Origin: an uncultured Nitrosomonadales bacterium
GTDB taxonomy: Bacteria; Pseudomonadota; Gammaproteobacteria; Burkholderiales; Gallionellaceae
Assembly (NCBI GenBank): GCA_903915035.1
Contig: CAIWRI010000137.1
Location: forward strand, 1-36,223
DNA length: 36,223 bases
Reading direction: 5' to 3'
A program made the translations under genes and the position numbers. Shown here piece by piece: positions 33,073 through 36,223 of the stretch (its first letter is position 1; every line of letters begins with the position of its first letter). The notes beneath the pieces were generated by a model that did no database searches, was not told the origin of the DNA, and worked only from the letters and a program-made list of their open reading frames with translations.

Positions 33073-34046
33073 GCTGCGGAACTTCCAGACTTCAACGACA
33101 TCACCCTCAGCCCGTAACGACGCTGTTTGAAAATAACATCCCCGGGTGAAGTCATTTTGACGCCAATCGCAATGATCAATAGCAAAGGACTGATCATCAG
33201 CAATATCAGCCCGCCCAGCACCAGATCTTCCAGTCTTTTCACCCAGGATTCAATGCCATAAAACGGACTGTCAAAAGTGCTGATCACAGGAATGCCGGCA
33301 AATGAAACCCAACTTGCCTTATACAAGGAAAACAGGAATAAATCCGGCACAACGAAAACTGACACAGTTGTATCAGCAAATTGCTCAATGATCTGAATAA
33401 TGCGTTTTTCCGCAATCATGGGCAGGGTGATATACACAATATCTATCTCGCCGGAGTGAGCACGACTCAGCAAACTTTGCAAATCTCCTTCCAGCCTCAA
33501 TTCAGCCTCATCAATGCGAACCGGTTTCCGGTCGTCAAATACGCCAATCACTTTCAAGCCCAGCCAGGGAGAACTCTCAATCAGTGCGATCATTTTCTTG
33601 GTCGCGCCACCAACGCCGGCAAAAGCGACCACCCGGGTACTTATCTCCCCCCCTCTTGCGCGGACGAGCATCCAGCGTGATGTGAGACGGAACAAGCAGA
33701 TTGCAGCAGGTGTGCCTAGCATCCAGGCAATTAAAACAAGGCGAGAAAAGTCAGCAGAGGTCTCGGTAATAAAACCCAGTGTCAACAAAAACATGTCGAT
33801 GCCGAACCAGATGACCAGAATGTGCACGCATTCCTCGACAACGCCATGCATCGGCCAGGATTTATACATACCGCGCAACTCAGCGGCAAGCAAATAGCCG
33901 AGAAGCCCCAATACAACGAGCAGCAGGTAATCGGCATTAAGTGGCACGCGATATACTTCAACTGAAATAAGCATACCGAAAACAATGCACAAACCATCAA
34001 GGAAGCGCATCAACTTGGATAAACCTGAATTGTGTTGCCGTATCAA
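33069..34046 (-). CDS. N-terminal part of the initiating sugar-phosphate transferase (frameshifted)
   Basis: A 325-aa frame with about four membrane segments at the N-terminus, a Rossmann-like cytoplasmic domain (VVAFAGVGGATKKMIALIES, VIGVFDDRK) and the membrane-inserted helix of the catalytic domain (LVLGGLILLMISPLLLIIAI). KMTSPGDVIFKQRRYGL follows. After YGL (near 33109) the frame departs into an unrelated tail and stops. The proper continuation is in another frame; one base stands where a codon is expected, so a 2-base loss or 1-base gain explains it. The protein normally loads the first sugar phosphate on undecaprenyl phosphate. The start appears to be TTG at 34046; an ATG at 34010 is possible. 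Confidence 0.85.
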   Translation of the reverse strand: MIRQHNSGLSKLMRFLDGLCIVFGMLISVEVYRVPLNADYLLLVVLGLLGYLLAAELRGMYKSWPMHGVVEECVHILVIWFGIDMFLLTLGFITETSADFSRLVLIAWMLGTPAAICLFRLTSRWMLVRARGGEISTRVVAFAGVGGATKKMIALIESSPWLGLKVIGVFDDRKPVRIDEAELRLEGDLQSLLSRAHSGEIDIVYITLPMIAEKRIIQIIEQFADTTVSVFVVPDLFLFSLYKASWVSFAGIPVISTFDSPFYGIESWVKRLEDLVLGGLILLMISPLLLIIAIGVKMTSPGDVIFKQRRYGLRVMSLKSGSSAA

Positions 34047-34188
34047 ATCTGATGAACCCTACGAATGTTAGTCAGACTAAAATCTGAAATTATGGAGAAA
34101 TATATCATACTTTTGGTTATAAAATATAAGGAAAATACTGGAAATACCCGGCAATTTCCGATTTTATCCGGCGATCCATATAAAACCG

Positions 34189-34231
34189 CCCTGTACCTTG
34201 AACCTGTTTTTATCCCTATTTCTTATCCCTT
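34189..34231. repeat. CAAGG-rich repeat at the 3' end of wecG
   Basis: This segment is similar to the element after gmd (31269-31304); read on the minus strand both contain GGGATAA, then AAAAACAGRTTCA, then GGT. It overlaps the last five codons and stop of the wecG-like gene. The bases further inside the gene (to about 34275) are also rich in AAGG units. Confidence 0.6.
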
Positions 34232-35046
34232 GCCGCTATCCCCTTGCGCCTTTCTCCTGGATTTCCTCCTTGCTCCAACCCTCTTCTTTCTTTCCAGTTA
34301 TGCATGAACAGTTGCCTTATCGCACCCCATATAAAAATAGTATTCGTCACCAGATAGCGTTTCCATAAGCGACGAGGCTCTGAGACAAGTCTGTGCAACC
34401 ATTCCAGACCACTTTCCTGCATCCACCCGGGCGCGCGCGGCAACGTACCGGCATGATAATCAAACGCGGCTCCGACACCCACCATGACTGCATTGATACG
34501 ACCGCGATGTGCCGCCATCCACAATTCCTGCTTCGGACACCCGAGACTGACCCATAACACACCGGCGCCCGATGCATTGATCTGCGCAACATAGGCTTCG
34601 TCTTCTTCTGGTGTAAGCACGCGATAGGGTGGCGAAATAGAGCCGGCGATCTTCAAGCCGGGAAGTGCAATCTGAAATTTCTCCTTTAGTATTGAGAGCG
34701 TATTCTCACTGCCACCATAAAGAAAAATCGACTCGCCAAGTGTTTGAGCCTGCATACAATACTTCCACATCAGATCCGGTCCATTGATGCGCTGCTGGCC
34801 GGCATTGCCCAGCTTACGCATCACCCAGGCTACCGGTGCACCATCTGCGGTCACCATATCCGCAGCCCGCACCACACGGCCAAACTCAACATTTTGCGAT
34901 GTCGTCACCACAGAATGCACATTGCAGATGCAGACATAGCGGCTTTCGTGCTGCGCAGCCCAAAAACCCAATTGATATAAAGCGCCATCCCAGGTAATGA
35001 CATCAATGGGTGCGTTAAGCACTCGGGCGATCTTTCGATACTCCAT
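34216..35046 (-). CDS. WecG/TagA/CpsF-family glycosyltransferase
   Basis: A GT26-family enzyme of 276 aa that adds N-acetyl-mannosaminuronate, ManNAc, glucose or a related sugar to a lipid-linked intermediate at the inner face of the membrane. Family motifs: VTADGAPVAWVMRKLG, INGPDLMWKYC, IFLYGGSENTL, VLWVSLGCPKQELWMAAHR and GVGAAFDYHAGTLPRAPGWM, then SGLEWLHRLVSEPRRLWKRY. The sugar is not predictable. It is the first gene of the EPS operon. The last 25 residues are charged and Gly-rich (EQGGNPGERRKGIAARDKK) and encoded by repeat-like DNA, so the C-terminus has probably been extended by the repeat. Confidence 0.92.
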   Translation of the reverse strand: MEYRKIARVLNAPIDVITWDGALYQLGFWAAQHESRYVCICNVHSVVTTSQNVEFGRVVRAADMVTADGAPVAWVMRKLGNAGQQRINGPDLMWKYCMQAQTLGESIFLYGGSENTLSILKEKFQIALPGLKIAGSISPPYRVLTPEEDEAYVAQINASGAGVLWVSLGCPKQELWMAAHRGRINAVMVGVGAAFDYHAGTLPRAPGWMQESGLEWLHRLVSEPRRLWKRYLVTNTIFIWGAIRQLFMHNWKERRGLEQGGNPGERRKGIAARDKK

Positions 35047-35137
35047 ACTTCACCTTCCATATTCAGATAACTGACAGAACCACCGGATAAGTATGCTAAT
35101 TAGTAACGCATCGAAACATCCCCGATAATACTTTAGT

Positions 35138-35166
35138 CTTATATAGTGAAACTCAATTTTTAACAA
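35138..35166 (-). promoter_or_regulatory. Putative sigma70-type promoter of the EPS operon
   Basis: On the minus strand TTGTTA (35166-35161, four of six to TTGACA) is followed after 17 bases by TATAAG (35143-35138, five of six to TATAAT). It lies about 90 bases upstream of the wecG-like gene, the first gene of the minus-strand EPS block. It leaves a leader long enough for further control. Confidence 0.6.
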
Positions 35167-35225
35167 GCACTTTCTTAGTCTCATCTAGGATTTTCGCTGT
35201 AAAAAAATATGAACCGTATTGACAC

Positions 35226-35256
35226 CTCTTGCACCCTGCCCCTTATCCCTTGTCAT
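35226..35256. repeat. CAAGG-rich repeat copy upstream of the EPS promoter
   Basis: Read on the minus strand this contains CAAGGGATAAGG, then CAGGGTGCAAGAGG, close to the elements after gmd and in the end of wecG. It is the only copy outside the EPS transcript and lies beyond the promoter. Confidence 0.5.
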
Positions 35257-35313
35257 TGCGAAGTCCGTGCCAGCTGATTGATTTTTCGGTATAATCCTCA
35301 ATAATTCAAAGGA

Positions 35314-35412
35314 ATGAAAAAGACCGAACAGGAAAATGAACTCCCTGACGGGCATAACAAAGAAATCACCACTGATGATGCAATGAATTTCGCAGGAATA
35401 TTGCCATTTTAG
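35314..35412 (+). CDS. Possible 32-aa small ORF
   Basis: The frame begins MKKTEQENELPDGHNKE and ends FAGILPF. Its composition is charged and looks protein-like; the end resembles the N-terminal part of small antitoxin-like proteins, which would make it a truncated remnant. A perfect TATAAT lies about 20 bases upstream, but AAAGGA touches the ATG, too close for a good ribosome site. Weak evidence. Confidence 0.3.
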   Translation: MKKTEQENELPDGHNKEITTDDAMNFAGILPF

Positions 35413-35450
35413 GCAATAACTTGCAAAATTGCCATGCCCGTTAGAGGAGA

Positions 35451-35558
35451 GTGAGAAAATGCGCTATATCATCAATCGAAGAAGTTAGAATAGCAAAAGA
35501 GATCGCACAGGATATTTCTCAAGGCAGATTTGAAGAGGAATGCAAATTATTGGCTTAG
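35451..35558 (+). CDS. Possible 35-aa small ORF with GTG start
   Basis: A GTG at 35451 follows TTAGAGGAGA, a good ribosome-site sequence although close. The frame includes SSIEEVRIAKEIAQDISQG and FEEECKLLA, an acidic helical composition. It could be a real micro-protein or the tail of a decayed gene together with the frame 39 bases upstream. No homology is recognised. Confidence 0.3.
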   Translation: MRKCAISSIEEVRIAKEIAQDISQGRFEEECKLLA

Positions 35559-35655
35559 GTTATCCAATGCAAGATGGGAGACCTGACCCCGTAATTTCCA
35601 CCTTTGATCTTTAGACAAGCAATAAGATACAATTTTTAATGAAAGCGCCGATAAA

Positions 35656-36223
35656 TTGAATACCCGAGACAATTTGAAAACACTTCTGCTGGCCTTTCTC
35701 TTTGGCGGCATATTTGCAATCGTATGGCTATATTTGGGTGAGCCATGGAAAGATCTTTGTGATGGTGAACACTACATGCAAATATATGAAGGACATATGG
35801 CCGCAGCACCTTTTGGCTATAGAGTTCTAACGCCGTACCTGGCTAGTTTATTGCCTTGGGATGCAAAATTTAATTTTTCTGTGATTACGATTAGCTGCCT
35901 GATTCTTACTACAGGAGTTGTGTCGCTCTATAGTAAAAAAATCAGTAAATCGTTAGCAGTTTCCAGTCTAGCCTGCTTTTTCTGGGTATTTTCTTTTCCA
36001 TTTATTTATTATGGAACAACCTTAATTCGCGCTGATGGGCCAATGCTACTTTTATTAGCAATTGTATTTCTGGCATCGCATTATCGCGTGTATTCACTTG
36101 GTATTATGGCACTTATCGCTGCAGGTATTCTTTCACATGAAACAATGTTAATTTTTTTACCCGCACTTTGGCTCGACAAATTATTTTCGACTGAAATAAC
36201 AGGGGGGAAACAATATTCATATA
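35656..36223 (+). CDS. Integral membrane protein, partial (runs off the window)
   Basis: An uninterrupted frame of 189 codons that is cut by the window end. The first membrane segment is LLLAFLFGGIFAIVWLYLG; a periplasmic-looking loop follows with DGEHYMQIYEGHMAAAPFGY and RVLTPYLASLLPW. At least four further membrane segments follow (FSVITISCLILTTGVVSLY, FFWVFSFPFIYYG, PMLLLLAIVFLASHY, LGIMALIAAGILS). The D-x-Y...PF-x-x-R-x-L-x-P pattern is common in uncharacterised polytopic membrane proteins, some related to GT-C glycosyltransferases. A TTG at 35656 is the likely start since no ATG precedes the first segment; the ribosome site is weak. Codon use is AT-richer than the rest of the window. Confidence 0.7.
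   Translation, partial: MNTRDNLKTLLLAFLFGGIFAIVWLYLGEPWKDLCDGEHYMQIYEGHMAAAPFGYRVLTPYLASLLPWDAKFNFSVITISCLILTTGVVSLYSKKISKSLAVSSLACFFWVFSFPFIYYGTTLIRADGPMLLLLAIVFLASHYRVYSLGIMALIAAGILSHETMLIFLPALWLDKLFSTEITGGKQYSY

Larger units (their letters stand above)
35047..35655. other. Largely non-coding region between EPS operon and membrane protein
   Basis: About 600 bases with no convincing gene. It contains the EPS promoter (35138-35166), a CAAGG-rich repeat copy (35226-35256), an isolated perfect TATAAT (35290-35295, plus strand) and two doubtful small frames (35314-35412 and 35451-35558). A GAGACCTGACCCCG string (35577-35590) resembles the GGGTCAGGTC tails seen near repeat-associated elements in many proteobacteria. 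Base composition becomes more AT-rich to the right. Confidence 0.55.

Noticed and set aside
35577-35590. GAGACCTGACCCCG string as the end of an insertion sequence
   Set aside because: Only a short match to a commonly seen string; no transposase, inverted repeats or target duplication is visible.
1-36223. Search by eye for a CRISPR array, toxin-antitoxin pair, phage defence module or integrase
   Set aside because: No regular spaced repeats and no recognisable genes of these classes were found; the two small frames near 35.3-35.6 kb are too weak to call an antitoxin.

Overview
The window looks like a proteobacterial chromosome segment, most probably a betaproteobacterium of the Nitrosomonadales type (a gammaproteobacterium is not excluded). 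The reasons are moderate GC, a Pseudomonas-like glucose ABC transporter divergent from a zwf-hexR-edd-eda operon, a DUF3301 protein and a Methylobacillus/Gallionella-style exopolysaccharide (EPS) locus. The taxonomic call is an inference. No tRNA, rRNA, CRISPR array, intact insertion sequence or phage gene was seen.

Left end (1-3919): a large hybrid sensor kinase on the minus strand, followed by the wreck of a response regulator. The kinase has lost the N-box Asn, the G1-box Asp and the phospho-acceptor Asp of its second receiver. The regulator carries two early in-frame stops. This looks like a decaying or repurposed signalling module.

Central carbon block (4137-22330): a minus-strand operon encodes a glucose-type ABC importer (gtsABCD-like) and a Gfo/Idh/MocA oxidoreductase. 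A divergent plus-strand operon encodes glucose-6-phosphate dehydrogenase, the HexR repressor, 6-phosphogluconate dehydratase and KDPG aldolase, which is the Entner-Doudoroff route. The 493-base region between them holds a good gts promoter, a HexR-like palindrome and a motif shared by both sides. Convergent to this, glgP and pgl form a minus-strand unit with a tiny coupled ORF between them. Divergent from glgP is a phosphoketolase-acetate kinase operon, followed by an unknown 81-aa protein coupled to ackA and a DUF3301 membrane protein. Together the genes take sugar and stored glycogen to pyruvate by the Entner-Doudoroff route and to acetyl phosphate and acetate by phosphoketolase. A strong bidirectional terminator (22382-22411) closes the block.

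Exopolysaccharide block (22426-35166, all minus strand): from a good sigma70-type promoter at 35138-35166 the order is a WecG/TagA glycosyltransferase, an initiating sugar-phosphate transferase split by a frameshift, gmd and fcl (GDP-fucose synthesis), a Wzy/WaaL-type protein, an outer-membrane beta-barrel, a short Wza-like export protein, a Wzc-type tyrosine kinase, a CpsB-type PHP phosphatase, a VpsP-like protein and a small secreted protein of unknown function. No flippase and only one non-initiating glycosyltransferase are present, so other genes must lie elsewhere. CAAGG-rich repeats lie within this block. One heptamer tract contains the start codon of fcl, and another copy supplies the last codons of wecG.

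Right end (35047-36223): about 600 bases with little coding content and two doubtful small ORFs, then an AT-richer plus-strand membrane protein that runs off the window.
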